From assembly GCA_039930985.1 (NCBI GenBank), contig JBDTSV010000054.1, forward strand, positions 1-45,294: a DNA stretch of 45,294 nucleotides, written 5' to 3'. This document shows positions 1 to 8,083 of the stretch, in pieces (position 1 is the stretch's first letter; each line of letters begins with the position of its first letter). Under the pieces are notes generated by a model, which was given only the letters and a program-made list of their open reading frames with translations, was not told the DNA's origin and made no database searches. Made by a program: the position numbers and the translations under genes. The stretch comes from CADEED01 sp039930985. Its GTDB lineage: Bacteria > Pseudomonadota > Gammaproteobacteria > Steroidobacterales > Steroidobacteraceae.

Positions 1-390
1 TTCCCCACCACGGTTCCGAGCAACGCTGCGCTGCCTATCTACACGGTCGCCATCGTCGGCGGAGCAGCCGTGCTGCTTCCCACCGTGGACAATGCGGGAA
101 CCGGCAACAAGCTCGGCACTCATCGCTACGTCCGATTCAACGTCCCCACGACACGCAACATCACCATCACCGCGAGCTCGTCGAACCCGAACACACCCGA
201 TACCGATTTTCTCGTGTATCGCGCGGGAACGCTCGTCACTGCTGCCACCAGCCCGCCCGCGCCGAGCGAAGTCAAAACTTTCAACGCTGCGGCCGGTGAA
301 TACGTGCTCGACGTCGACGACTGTGCCAACGGCTGCGATCCGTCGGAAGGCACGCCCGGCGACTACAATCTGACCGTGTTGATCAACTGA
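1..390 (+). CDS. Secreted protein with PPC-like C-terminal domain (5' end outside window)
   Basis: Only the last 129 codons are visible; the reading frame is open back to base 1, so the start lies upstream of the window. The visible part reads as an all-beta domain: a buried strand (RYVRFNVP), a Thr/Ser-rich strand (NITITASS), then D-x-D and 'GEYVLDVDD' turns and a closing strand 'YNLTVLIN' at the stop. This pattern resembles bacterial pre-peptidase C-terminal (PPC) domains, which sit at the C-terminus of exported proteins. Two cysteines in 'DCANGCD' could form a disulfide, in keeping with export. It ends 8 bases before the next gene, a lipoprotein, so the two are probably co-transcribed. The PPC assignment is by pattern only; the N-terminal domain and its function cannot be seen. 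Confidence 0.6.
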   Translation, partial: FPTTVPSNAALPIYTVAIVGGAAVLLPTVDNAGTGNKLGTHRYVRFNVPTTRNITITASSSNPNTPDTDFLVYRAGTLVTAATSPPAPSEVKTFNAAAGEYVLDVDDCANGCDPSEGTPGDYNLTVLIN

Positions 391-398
391 GGCGACCC

Positions 399-1052
399 AT
401 GCGCACTAACAAACTTGCATTGGCCATCCAGGCGGCAACGACGGCAGCCCTGTTAGCCATGTTGCTCGCCGGTTGCGCCAAGCCCGCCGCGGACGGCTCG
501 GCGCCGCCCGCGGCCGCTCCCGACACGCCGCCGGCCGCACCGCCCGCCGATGCCCTGCCCGCCCCGGACACCGCTCCGGCCGCACCAGTGCAGCCCGCAC
601 CTGAGGCGCCGCCGCCCACCGAACCTTCGGCCGCACCGAAACCCACCGCCTCGACCGAGCCCAGCATCGAGTCCATGGCGCTTGCCCGCCCGAGCGCGAA
701 GCTGAGCGTCGCCGTGGATCTGCACTACAGCTTCGACGGTGCGGTCGAGCCGAATCAGCCAGTGACGCTGCATCTGGCCGCCGTGCCGCGCGTGGCTGGC
801 ACTCATTTGAACGTCAGCGTCAAGGAAATCGCCGGCCTCGAGGTTTCCGCCGGATCCCTGAGCGTGCAAAAAGCCAGCGCCGCCAGCGTCTATCGCCAGC
901 AGTACTCCGTGACCCGCCTGGCCGCCGCGCCGGCGGATTTGCGCGTGCTGGTGACCATGGACTCCGCCGAAGGCTCGGCTTTCGGGTTCTTTTCCATACC
1001 GCTCGATGGCGGAATCAGTACTCAGAAACAGGATTCGGTAAAACAGCGCTGA
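399..1052 (+). CDS. Pro/Ala-rich lipoprotein of unknown function
   Basis: A 217-residue protein with a clear lipoprotein signal: basic MRTNK, a hydrophobic stretch, then the lipobox LLAGC with the lipidated cysteine at residue 26. Residues 27 to about 85 are a low-complexity linker of Pro, Ala, Thr and Glu that would carry the C-terminal part away from the membrane. Residues from about 100 on form a predicted beta-sandwich ('VAVDLHYSFDG', 'EPNQPVTLHLAAVP', 'DLRVLVTMDS', 'FGFFSIPL'), similar in feel to adhesin or periplasmic Ig-like domains. I do not recognise the family. It begins 8 bases after the preceding exported protein and ends 34 bases before a diguanylate cyclase with a periplasmic sensor, so a role at the cell surface linked to that group is a guess from position only. 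Confidence 0.7.
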   Translation: MRTNKLALAIQAATTAALLAMLLAGCAKPAADGSAPPAAAPDTPPAAPPADALPAPDTAPAAPVQPAPEAPPPTEPSAAPKPTASTEPSIESMALARPSAKLSVAVDLHYSFDGAVEPNQPVTLHLAAVPRVAGTHLNVSVKEIAGLEVSAGSLSVQKASAASVYRQQYSVTRLAAAPADLRVLVTMDSAEGSAFGFFSIPLDGGISTQKQDSVKQR

Positions 1053-1073
1053 CCGCACCGCAACGCGGGCGCG

Positions 1074-1079
1074 TACACT
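1074..1079 (+). promoter_or_regulatory. Putative -10 element placed for a leaderless or near-leaderless mRNA
   Basis: TACACT lies 7 bases before the GTG, and 10 bases before the ATG, of the diguanylate cyclase gene at 1087/1090. Transcription would then start at or next to the start codon. No Shine-Dalgarno sequence is visible. No convincing -35 hexamer was found. The same geometry recurs at other operon heads in this window. Confidence 0.4.
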
Positions 1080-1086
1080 CAAGCCC

Positions 1087-3024
1087 GTGATGCGCGCGAA
1101 CACCAGGAAGGTCCGGCTGAGTGTCAGCTGCCTGCTGGCACTGACGATCTTTGCGCTGCCCCACGCCAATGCCGCCTGTGTCGGCGGTCAGACTGGTGAT
1201 CTCGCCGACCTCGAAGGACGCGCCTTCCGCGATCCGGCCAAGGCGCTTCCGGAACTCGCCAACGCCATTTCCTCCTCGACCGACATGCCCGCCACGCGGC
1301 GCGCGGCGTTGCACGCCATCGCCGCGGATGCGGCACGACAGCTCGGCTTCAGCCGTCAGAGCATTACGCACGCGGATGCGGGCCTTGCACTGCTGCCCGC
1401 AGGCGACATGTCAGATCTCGCCATACGCATGCGCACGGTGCGCGCCCTCATAAGCACCAATGTCGGCGGCATCGACGCCGCCACCGTCGAGCTGACACGC
1501 CTCATCGATTCGATTCGCGACCGTCCGCTCGCGCTCGGCTGCGTGCTGCGCGATCGCGGCTGGCTCAACTTCCGCGACGGCAATCCCGATCAGGCGCTCG
1601 ACGATCTGCTGCGCGCCTATGCACTGCTACGGCGAAACGCCAGCCGTGAAGAGGCCATGGTCGCCGCGGGCCGCCTGTCCATGGCTCAGTTCAGTGTGCG
1701 CGACTATCCGCAGGCACTGGCGCTGGCGGACGAGACCATCGCGTTCTTCCGCGAAGAGAAAGCGCAGGTCCGGCTGGCCACTGCACTCGACCGCCGCTCC
1801 GCTATTCTCAAAGCCGCAGGCCGGCTCGATGAAGCGCTGATCGCCGCCACCGAAGCGCTGCGCATTGACGAGACCGTCGGCAACCGCGTGGGCACGGGGC
1901 TCTCGCAGATGCGCATGTGCGGCGTGCAGATCGAACGCAACTCGCTCGCGCAAGCCGCCAGCTGGTGCGACCGCGCCGAACTCACGCTGAGTCAGACCAG
2001 CGGCATGGACGACAACGACTACCGCACGCTTGCGGCTCTGCGCGGCCGGCTGTTCCTGGCGCTCGGCAAATCGCGCGAAGCCGTCTTGCAGTTCGATCGC
2101 GCCATCGCGCCCGGCGGCGCGCAGCCGGCGGACGACATCGCCGAGCTGTACGAGTTGCGTTCGCGCGCACACGCCGCGGTCGGCAACTACCCGGCGGCGT
2201 TCACCGACCAGGGCGAGTACCTGCGCCGCGTGCGCGAACAAGGCACGCTCGATCGCATCCGCGCAGTGGCGCAACTGCGCGTGCAATTCGAGAACGATCA
2301 GGAAAAGCAGAAGATCGTTCTGCTCGAGAAGGACAAGAAGCTCGCCACCGAAAGACTCAATAGCCAGACGCGCACCACGCAGCTCGTGGCCATCGCCGGA
2401 CTCACCGGCCTCGTCACCGCGTTTTTTCTCGGCTATGCACTGCTGTCACACCGCAGGCATCGCGCCGAACTCATCCGCCTGGCGGAACGCGACGACCTCA
2501 CCGGGCTGCTCAATCGACGCGCCATCGTGCGCAAAGCAGTGGAATACCTCACACGGGCGCGTGAATTGAAGGGCACGCTGATCATCGGGCTCATCGATCT
2601 CGATCATTTCAAGTCGGTCAATGACCGTTTCGGCCACGCGGTCGGCGACCAGCTGCTGCAGCGTTTTGCCGCGGCGCTGCGCACCGCGCTGCACACGAGT
2701 GAGATCTTCGGTCGTTACGGTGGCGAGGAATTCCTCGTCCTGTTCCCCGACAGCAGTATCGACCAGGCGCGCCAGTCGGCGGAACGATTGCGCGGCGCGT
2801 TGCGCGACCAGCGCATGAAAATCGACGACCAGGATGTCTCGGTGACGCTGAGCCTGGGACTGGCGAGCTACGAACCCGGCGACGTGCTGTTCGACCAGGT
2901 GGCAAGACGCGCCGACATTGCGCTCTACGTCGCTAAGACCCAGGGTCGCGATCGCGTGGAGATCTTCAATCCCGCTCGCCACGGGAATCTCGCGGCCAAC
3001 GCCGCCCAGCGTCAGCGTCAATAG
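1087..3024 (+). CDS. Periplasmic-TPR sensor diguanylate cyclase
   Basis: A 645-residue inner-membrane diguanylate cyclase that would make cyclic-di-GMP. It has an N-terminal signal peptide (ending ANA-AC near residue 30), a long helical periplasmic region of about 400 residues with TPR-like repeats (for example 'LDDLLRAYALLRRNA', 'ALALADETIAFFRE', 'ALIAATEALRIDE'), a coiled coil near residue 410, one transmembrane helix (about 436-456) and a cytoplasmic GGDEF domain. The domain starts 'RDDLTGLLNRRA', keeps the metal-binding 'IDLDHFKSVND' and has the intact signature RYGGEEF. The product-inhibition I-site (RxxD, ahead of GGEEF) reads HTSE, so feedback inhibition is probably absent. The start may be the GTG at 1087 or the adjacent ATG at 1090; both give the same signal peptide. 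The ligand sensed by the TPR region is unknown. Confidence 0.88.
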   Translation: MMRANTRKVRLSVSCLLALTIFALPHANAACVGGQTGDLADLEGRAFRDPAKALPELANAISSSTDMPATRRAALHAIAADAARQLGFSRQSITHADAGLALLPAGDMSDLAIRMRTVRALISTNVGGIDAATVELTRLIDSIRDRPLALGCVLRDRGWLNFRDGNPDQALDDLLRAYALLRRNASREEAMVAAGRLSMAQFSVRDYPQALALADETIAFFREEKAQVRLATALDRRSAILKAAGRLDEALIAATEALRIDETVGNRVGTGLSQMRMCGVQIERNSLAQAASWCDRAELTLSQTSGMDDNDYRTLAALRGRLFLALGKSREAVLQFDRAIAPGGAQPADDIAELYELRSRAHAAVGNYPAAFTDQGEYLRRVREQGTLDRIRAVAQLRVQFENDQEKQKIVLLEKDKKLATERLNSQTRTTQLVAIAGLTGLVTAFFLGYALLSHRRHRAELIRLAERDDLTGLLNRRAIVRKAVEYLTRARELKGTLIIGLIDLDHFKSVNDRFGHAVGDQLLQRFAAALRTALHTSEIFGRYGGEEFLVLFPDSSIDQARQSAERLRGALRDQRMKIDDQDVSVTLSLGLASYEPGDVLFDQVARRADIALYVAKTQGRDRVEIFNPARHGNLAANAAQRQRQ

Positions 3025-3029
3025 GGACA

Positions 3030-3056
3030 GGCCCCGCCTCGGGGCCGTTCCTCGTT
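3030..3056. terminator. Bidirectional intrinsic terminator between convergent genes
   Basis: A perfect 7-bp GC stem (GGCCCCG / CGGGGCC, 3030-3036 and 3040-3046) with a CCT loop is followed on the + strand by a T-rich stretch (GTTCCTCGTTTCT). It sits between the stop of the diguanylate cyclase (3024) and the stop of the leftward MOSC gene (3058), where a shared terminator is expected. Confidence 0.7.
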
Positions 3057-3057
3057 T

Positions 3058-3873
3058 CTATTTCCAGGTCAGGCGCAACGTCTGGCCGACGCTCAAGCGC
3101 TGACCGACGCCCGCGACAACGATGGCGTTCTGCCCAAACAACACGCCGCGCAATTTCGAGTCGAAGCGGTATTCCTTGAGCGTTCGCAATGGCTCGACAC
3201 CGTCCACGGCGCCCTTCTGCTGATCCGTGGTCGTGATCGAGCAACGCTCGCAGGGCTTGACGAGTCGCAGCGTGACTCCGTCTACGCGCAACTCGTGAAT
3301 GCGATCTTCATCGTAGGCCTCGACGCCGTCGATGACGATGTTAGGACGGAATCTTTCCACCGGAAGCGCCCGCGGCAATCGCGAATTGAGCTCGGCCAGC
3401 GACGCACGCGAAATCACCAGGATCGGAAATCCATCGCTGAATTCGGTGACCGCGCGCGTACCCGGCGTCCATGCCGGGTTGCACTCGCGTGGCGCGCTGA
3501 CATCGAACCTCACGAGGCGCAACGGAGTTTCGAGGAACCTCGAACACCACGCGGCGGCCTCCTCGCCGCAATCGATGCCGCGTCCGTCGAACTTCCACAC
3601 CGTCACCGCGCGCACTTCGCCCTGCAGGTCGTGTGACGTGGCAAGCGGCGGCATACCTGCCGCGGACAGCGCGAGGCCATCGGCGCTTACCTGCGTCGTG
3701 ATCAGCGCCAGGCGCGGCAGCTCGCGCTGCGTCACGAATCGGCCGTTGGGCCGCACCAGCATCCAATGACGATCATTGGCGAACCCCGTCGGTTCCAGCG
3801 GCGCGCTTTCGAGCGCAATGCCGCGGCAGGATTTCACCGGGTAAATGAAGATTTCAGCGATCGTCGCCTTCAT
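3058..3873 (-). CDS. MOSC domain-containing protein (YcbX/MTARC-like)
   Basis: A 271-residue protein with an N-terminal MOSC beta-barrel domain ('IFIYPVKSCRGIALESA', then 'FANDRHWMLVRPNGRFVTQRE') and a C-terminal MOSC domain holding the conserved 'KPCERCSITTTDQ' motif. The Cys in that motif is the one expected to ligate the molybdenum cofactor in the YcbX and mitochondrial amidoxime-reducing families, which reduce N-hydroxylated compounds. It lacks the C-terminal 2Fe-2S ferredoxin domain of E. coli YcbX, so an external electron donor would be needed. It is the last gene of the leftward envelope operon, starting 4 bases after the kdsB stop; no functional link to KDO synthesis is implied. The family call is strong, the substrate unknown. 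Confidence 0.85.
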   Translation of the reverse strand: MKATIAEIFIYPVKSCRGIALESAPLEPTGFANDRHWMLVRPNGRFVTQRELPRLALITTQVSADGLALSAAGMPPLATSHDLQGEVRAVTVWKFDGRGIDCGEEAAAWCSRFLETPLRLVRFDVSAPRECNPAWTPGTRAVTEFSDGFPILVISRASLAELNSRLPRALPVERFRPNIVIDGVEAYDEDRIHELRVDGVTLRLVKPCERCSITTTDQQKGAVDGVEPLRTLKEYRFDSKLRGVLFGQNAIVVAGVGQRLSVGQTLRLTWK

Positions 3874-3877
3874 TTGG

Positions 3878-4624
3878 CTACGGCCTTAACAACAGGGCCC
3901 GTTCCGCGCGCTCGAGATCCGCGGCGGTGTTCACGTCCGTGAGTGGCCGTTCGACGGCGAGCGCCACACGGATCTCCAGACCGTTCTCCAGCGCGCGCAG
4001 CTGCTCGAGTTTTTCGACCAGCTCGAGACGGCCGGCAGGCAGGCTCGCGAGCTTGCGCAGCGCCGCGACGCGATAGGCGTACAAACCCACGTGCCGCAGG
4101 CAGGCGGCGGCTACGGTGCCCGGGGTGTCGCGGTTGAAGGGAATCGGTGCGCGCGAAAAATACAACGCGCGGCCGGTGGCATCGCAGGCCACCTTCACAT
4201 TGTTAGGGTCGTTGAGATCGGCAAGACCTTCGATCTTTACCGCAAGCGTCGCAATGTCGGCACGCGCGTTGGCGGCCAGCAACTTCGCCACCTGGTCGAT
4301 GATGACCGGTGGAATCAGCGGCTCATCGCCCTGCAGGTTCACGACGATGTCGGCATCCTGCCAGCCGCGTGCCGCCGCGACTTCGGCGATGCGGTCGGTG
4401 CCCGACACGTGGGTGCGCGCCGTCATCGCCACTTCCGCGCCGAAGCCCCGCGCGGCGGTCGCGATGCGCTCGTCGTCAGTGGCAATGATGACCTCGGATG
4501 CGCCACTGCCGCGCGCGCGCTCGTGCACCCATTGCAACATGGGCTTGCCGGCCAGTGGCAGCAGCGCCTTGCCAGGCAGCCGCGAAGAATCGAAACGCGC
4601 GGGGATGACCACACGATAATTCAT
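3878..4624 (-). CDS. kdsB: 3-deoxy-manno-octulosonate cytidylyltransferase
   Basis: CMP-KDO synthetase, 248 residues: activates KDO with CTP before its transfer to lipid A. The start is the ATG at 4624, giving MNYRVVIPARF, the usual first strand of the family; in-frame sequence upstream is only the neighbouring Trm112 gene read in another frame. Motifs seen: 'RFDSSRLPGKAL' (nucleotide-binding loop), 'ATDDERI', 'NLQGDEPLIPP', and the C-terminal 'LELVEKLEQLRALENG'. Length matches E. coli KdsB (248). Its start codon shares one base with the stop of the preceding Trm112 gene (TGATG), implying translational coupling. Confidence 0.96.
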   Translation of the reverse strand: MNYRVVIPARFDSSRLPGKALLPLAGKPMLQWVHERARGSGASEVIIATDDERIATAARGFGAEVAMTARTHVSGTDRIAEVAAARGWQDADIVVNLQGDEPLIPPVIIDQVAKLLAANARADIATLAVKIEGLADLNDPNNVKVACDATGRALYFSRAPIPFNRDTPGTVAAACLRHVGLYAYRVAALRKLASLPAGRLELVEKLEQLRALENGLEIRVALAVERPLTDVNTAADLERAERALLLRP

Positions 4625-4812
4625 CAGCGCTCCAGCAGCGGATCGTCGGGCATGAGCTGGCGCGCATCTTCCTCGAGCATCATCGGCACGCCATCGCGCA
4701 GCGGAAACGCCAGCCGCTCTGCCCGGCACACCAGAACCTGCGCGGCGCGCTGGAACTTGAGCGGTCCCTTGCACACCGGGCAAGCAAGAATGTCTAGCAG
4801 CCTGTCATCCAT
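4624..4812 (-). CDS. ycaR: Trm112 family protein (YcaR-like)
   Basis: A 62-residue protein starting MDDRLLDILACPVCKGPL, with the Trm112 zinc-ribbon-like CPxCKG motif at residues 10-15 and a further Cys in 'VLVCRAERLAFPLRDG'. Trm112 proteins in eukaryotes and archaea activate methyltransferases; the bacterial YcaR role is not settled. The gene is classically found between lpxK and kdsB, as here. Its start overlaps the end of lpxK by 8 bases, and its stop shares a base with the kdsB start. I chose the ATG at 4812 because the conserved family N-terminus begins there. Confidence 0.9.
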   Translation of the reverse strand: MDDRLLDILACPVCKGPLKFQRAAQVLVCRAERLAFPLRDGVPMMLEEDARQLMPDDPLLER

Positions 4813-5839
4813 GTTTGTTTGACGTCTTGAAGGAACTGGCGCGCATGAGCACGAGGTCGAGCAACTCGCGCGACTCGTTTTCACTGAACTCGGCCGTGAC
4901 CGGCACGTACCAGCAGCGCTCGTCGGCGAATGCGACGCATTTTACGGCATCTTTCTCGGTCATGAGTACGGGCAGATTGTCGCCGAAGTTGAGGTCGCCG
5001 GACTTGAACGCATGATGATCGGGCATCGGATGTTCGTACAGTGTCAGTCCCGCGTTCCTCAACATGTCGAAGAAGCGTTGTGGATTGCCGATGGCCGCCA
5101 CGGCGTGCACGCCGGTGCCGCGAAAACTTGCGAGCGCGCGCAGCGATGCGCCACCGGAAACCGGGCGCGCGTCCCCCGGTCGCATGTTCATGACGAACTG
5201 CGTCCGCGTCACCAGCTGGGGCAGCGCGAAGCCTGGCGCGGAGGCCGCACCGTTGATCACCACGGCGTTCACGCGGCGCAGCCGGCGCGGCCGCTCGCGC
5301 AAGGGTCCGCGCGGCAGCAGGCAGCCGTTACCGAAGCCGCGCTGACCATCGATGACCACGATCTCGCAGTCGCGCATCAGTGCCAGGTGTTGCAGCCCGT
5401 CGTCGCACAGGACGACATCGGCCCCGTCTTCCACCGCCTTTTTCGCCGCCGCCACCCGATCACGACCGACGAACACCGTGGCCTGTGAGCGGCGCGCCAG
5501 CAGCAGCGGCTCGTCACCCACTTCGGAGGGGCGGCTGTGGACGGTGACCCGCGTGACACCGCGTGCGCGGCCACCATAACCGCGCGAGACGATGGCCACG
5601 CGCATGCCGACCGCCGCCAGCTTCATCGACAGCCATGCGACCAGCGGCGTCTTGCCGGTGCCGCCGACGGTCAGATTTCCGATCACCACCACCGGGACCT
5701 TCATGCGAAATCGCTGCCGCAGTCCGAGGCGATAAAGCAGGCTGCGCAGGCCCATGACGACGCCATAGATAAAGGAGAGCGGCATCAGCCACAGCGAGCC
5801 CTTGCCGCCGTACCACATCGTTTCGACGCGGGATCTCAT
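4805..5839 (-). CDS. lpxK: Tetraacyldisaccharide 4'-kinase
   Basis: LpxK, 344 residues: phosphorylates the 4' position of the lipid A precursor at the inner membrane. Seen: an N-terminal hydrophobic helix ('LWLMPLSFIYGVVMGLRSLLY') that anchors the protein, then 'VPVVVIGNLTVGGTGKTPL' with the Walker A P-loop, 'IVSRGYGG', 'GDEPLLLARR', and 'DGLQHLALMRDCEIVVID', all typical of LpxK. It follows msbA with 4 bases between and overlaps the Trm112 gene by 8 bases, so the operon is tightly coupled. Confidence 0.96.
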   Translation of the reverse strand: MRSRVETMWYGGKGSLWLMPLSFIYGVVMGLRSLLYRLGLRQRFRMKVPVVVIGNLTVGGTGKTPLVAWLSMKLAAVGMRVAIVSRGYGGRARGVTRVTVHSRPSEVGDEPLLLARRSQATVFVGRDRVAAAKKAVEDGADVVLCDDGLQHLALMRDCEIVVIDGQRGFGNGCLLPRGPLRERPRRLRRVNAVVINGAASAPGFALPQLVTRTQFVMNMRPGDARPVSGGASLRALASFRGTGVHAVAAIGNPQRFFDMLRNAGLTLYEHPMPDHHAFKSGDLNFGDNLPVLMTEKDAVKCVAFADERCWYVPVTAEFSENESRELLDLVLMRASSFKTSNKHG

Positions 5840-5843
5840 GGCC

Positions 5844-7613
5844 TCAATTGCGGAATTCGGCGCGCTTCAAGCTCGCGTAGGCGCCATCGCCGCGCACGAG
5901 TTCCGCGTGAGTGCCCCGCTCGACGATGCGGCCATCTTCCATCACGACGATCTCGTCGGCGTACTCGATGGTCGTCAGGCGATGCGCGATCACCAGCGTG
6001 GTGCGATTGCGCATGAGTCCGACCAGCGCTTCCTGGATACGCTTTTCCGATTCGTTGTCGAGCGCCGACATTGCTTCGTCGAGGATCAGGATAGGCGCGT
6101 CCTTGAGCAGCGCACGCGCGATGGCGATGCGCTGGCGCTGCCCGCCCGACAGCAGCGCACCGCGATCGCCTACCGGCGTGTCGAGACCCTGTGGCAATTC
6201 CCTGGCGAACTCGTCCACGTACGCGGCCTTCGCCGCGGCCTCGACGGCGGCAGGGTCGGGGTTGTCGAATCCGAAGGCGATGTTGTTGCGGATGGAGTCG
6301 TTGAACAGCAGGACGTCCTGACTTACCAGCGCGACATTGCGCCGCAGGTCGCGCAGATTGCAGTCGCGCACGTCAACACCGTCGACCAGCACGATACCCG
6401 CCGTGGCGTCATAGATGCGCGGCACCAGCCCGACCAGCGTTGACTTGCCGCTGCCGGAGCGGCCGACAATGGCGATGGTCTTTCCGGCGGGGACAGCGAG
6501 CGAGACGCCATGCAACACCCCGCCCTTCTCGCTGGAGTATTCGAAGACCACATCGCGAAACTCGAGCGCACCGGACAAACGCGGCAGCGCACGACCCCCG
6601 GTGAATTGTTCGCCGGGCTCATCGAGCACTTCAAAAATGCTGACGCCCGCGGCGACGCCCTGCTGCAGCGGCGCGAATGAGTCCATGAGCCGCTTCAGCG
6701 GCGCCGTCGTCATGAGCGTGGCGGTCAGAAAACTCATGAAGTCGGGCATGTTCAAGGTGCCGGCTTCGATCTGGCGGAATGCGAAGAAGAGAATGCCGCC
6801 CAGACCCAACGAGGCGATGAACTGCACCACCGGATTGCTGGTGGCGCGCGCCGCGATGAGTTTCATGTTGCTGCGGCGATTGTGCTCGTTGACCTTCTCG
6901 AAATCCGCGGCTTCCTGTTCCTGCGCATTGAAGACCTTGATGACGCGCTGGCCGTCGAGCGCTTCTTTCACCACGCGCGTGATGTCACCCATCGACGCCT
7001 GGATACGGGCGCTGTAGCGGCGAAACGAGGTGCTCACCTTGCGCACCAGCCAGGAAATCGGTGGCGCGAGCGCGAACACGATGGTCGCGAGCTGCCAGTT
7101 GTAATAGAACATCACCGAGATCAGCACGACGATGGTCAGCGAATCGCGGATCAGCGAGGTGATGGATTTGGTCGTGGCCTCGGCCACCTGTTCAATGTTG
7201 AAGGTGAGCCGCGACAACAACATGCCGCCCGCCGCGCGGTCGTAGTAGCTGGCGGGCAAATGGAGAAATTTGCGGAACAGGTCGCCGCGGATGGCCTTGA
7301 TGACCTGGCGGCCGACATATCCGGGAAAGTAGTTGGACATGTAGTCGCCGATGCCGCGAAACAGGAATAACACCGGCGCGCCCATCCAGATCATCCACGT
7401 CTCGCCCTTGGCGCGCTGGAGCAACGTACCCTTCATGAACAGGTTCACGAACCAGGCGAACGCACCATCGGTCGCGGCGAACAGCGCCATGCCCAGTACG
7501 CCGATGAGGAACATGCCGCGATGCGGCCGCGCATACGACAGCAGGCGTCGGTAAACCTCTGCGGGTGTTGCCGTCCCGGGACTGCCGACCGGCGGCGGTG
7601 GCGCTGAGCTCAT
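5844..7613 (-). CDS. msbA: Lipid A export ATP-binding/permease protein
   Basis: MsbA, 589 residues: flips lipid A core from the inner to the outer leaflet of the inner membrane using ATP. The N-terminal half is a six-helix ABC exporter membrane domain. The C-terminal half is an ATPase with Walker A GRSGSGKST (near residue 380), Q-loop 'LVSQDVLLFNDSIRNNIAFG', signature LSGGQRQRIAIARALL, Walker B 'ILILDEAMSALD' and H-loop 'LVIAHRLTTIEYAD'. The membrane domain keeps the family segment 'FPGYVGRQVIKAIRGDLFRKFLHLP'. It lies 38 bases after exbD and 4 bases before lpxK, grouping lipid A phosphorylation and export. The 38-base gap holds only a weak GGGCT/AGCCC inverted repeat. Confidence 0.95.
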   Translation of the reverse strand: MSSAPPPPVGSPGTATPAEVYRRLLSYARPHRGMFLIGVLGMALFAATDGAFAWFVNLFMKGTLLQRAKGETWMIWMGAPVLFLFRGIGDYMSNYFPGYVGRQVIKAIRGDLFRKFLHLPASYYDRAAGGMLLSRLTFNIEQVAEATTKSITSLIRDSLTIVVLISVMFYYNWQLATIVFALAPPISWLVRKVSTSFRRYSARIQASMGDITRVVKEALDGQRVIKVFNAQEQEAADFEKVNEHNRRSNMKLIAARATSNPVVQFIASLGLGGILFFAFRQIEAGTLNMPDFMSFLTATLMTTAPLKRLMDSFAPLQQGVAAGVSIFEVLDEPGEQFTGGRALPRLSGALEFRDVVFEYSSEKGGVLHGVSLAVPAGKTIAIVGRSGSGKSTLVGLVPRIYDATAGIVLVDGVDVRDCNLRDLRRNVALVSQDVLLFNDSIRNNIAFGFDNPDPAAVEAAAKAAYVDEFARELPQGLDTPVGDRGALLSGGQRQRIAIARALLKDAPILILDEAMSALDNESEKRIQEALVGLMRNRTTLVIAHRLTTIEYADEIVVMEDGRIVERGTHAELVRGDGAYASLKRAEFRN

Positions 7614-7651
7614 GTGCCCTTGCTCATGTGCCTGGGCTCACTTTTCAGCCC

Positions 7652-8083
7652 TCATTTGGCAGGCTTGGACTCTTCGATGGTCGCGATGTTGAGACGCACG
7701 AAGCCGAGCTTGCCGAGCACGTCCATGGCGCTGACCACCGACTGGTGCGTGGCGCGCCCATCGGCGCGCACCGTGACCGGCTTGGAGCGATCGGCACCGG
7801 CCACTTCGAGAATCGCCGCGCGCAGCGTGTCGGGCGAGGAATTGATCAGTTCGCGATCGTTGACGCGATAGCTGCCGCTCTGCGTGACCGAGACGACGAT
7901 GGGGTCGGTTTTCTGCTTGCCGGTGGGTGCCAGGCTGGCTTGGGGCAGCTCGATCTTGAGCCGCCCTTCCTGCATGAACGTGGACGACAGCATGAAGAAG
8001 ATGACGAGCAGCAAGGCGATGTCGATCAGCGAGATCAGGTTGATCTCAGGATCTTCCTTCGGCCGGCGTGTCTGCATCTTCAT
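7652..8083 (-). CDS. exbD: ExbD/TolR family biopolymer transport protein
   Basis: A 143-residue ExbD/TolR protein: a short cytoplasmic N-terminus, one transmembrane helix near residues 14-34 ('INLISLIDIALLLVIFFMLSS') containing the conserved proton-path Asp of the family ('SLIDIALLLVIFF'), and a periplasmic domain ('GSYRVNDRELINSSPDTLRAAI', 'PVTVRADGRATHQSVVSAMDVL'). With ExbB it forms a proton-driven motor in the inner membrane. Next to msbA-lpxK-kdsB, the pair is usually annotated as ExbBD2-type, not the tonB-linked system; no tonB is seen here. Its start overlaps the exbB stop by ATGA. Confidence 0.93.
   Translation of the reverse strand: MKMQTRRPKEDPEINLISLIDIALLLVIFFMLSSTFMQEGRLKIELPQASLAPTGKQKTDPIVVSVTQSGSYRVNDRELINSSPDTLRAAILEVAGADRSKPVTVRADGRATHQSVVSAMDVLGKLGFVRLNIATIEESKPAK

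Noticed and set aside
453..1169. Long leftward frame opposite the lipoprotein gene
   Set aside because: Composition is Arg/Gly/His-rich with no signal, domain or start context; it is an antisense shadow of the Pro/Ala-rich linker.
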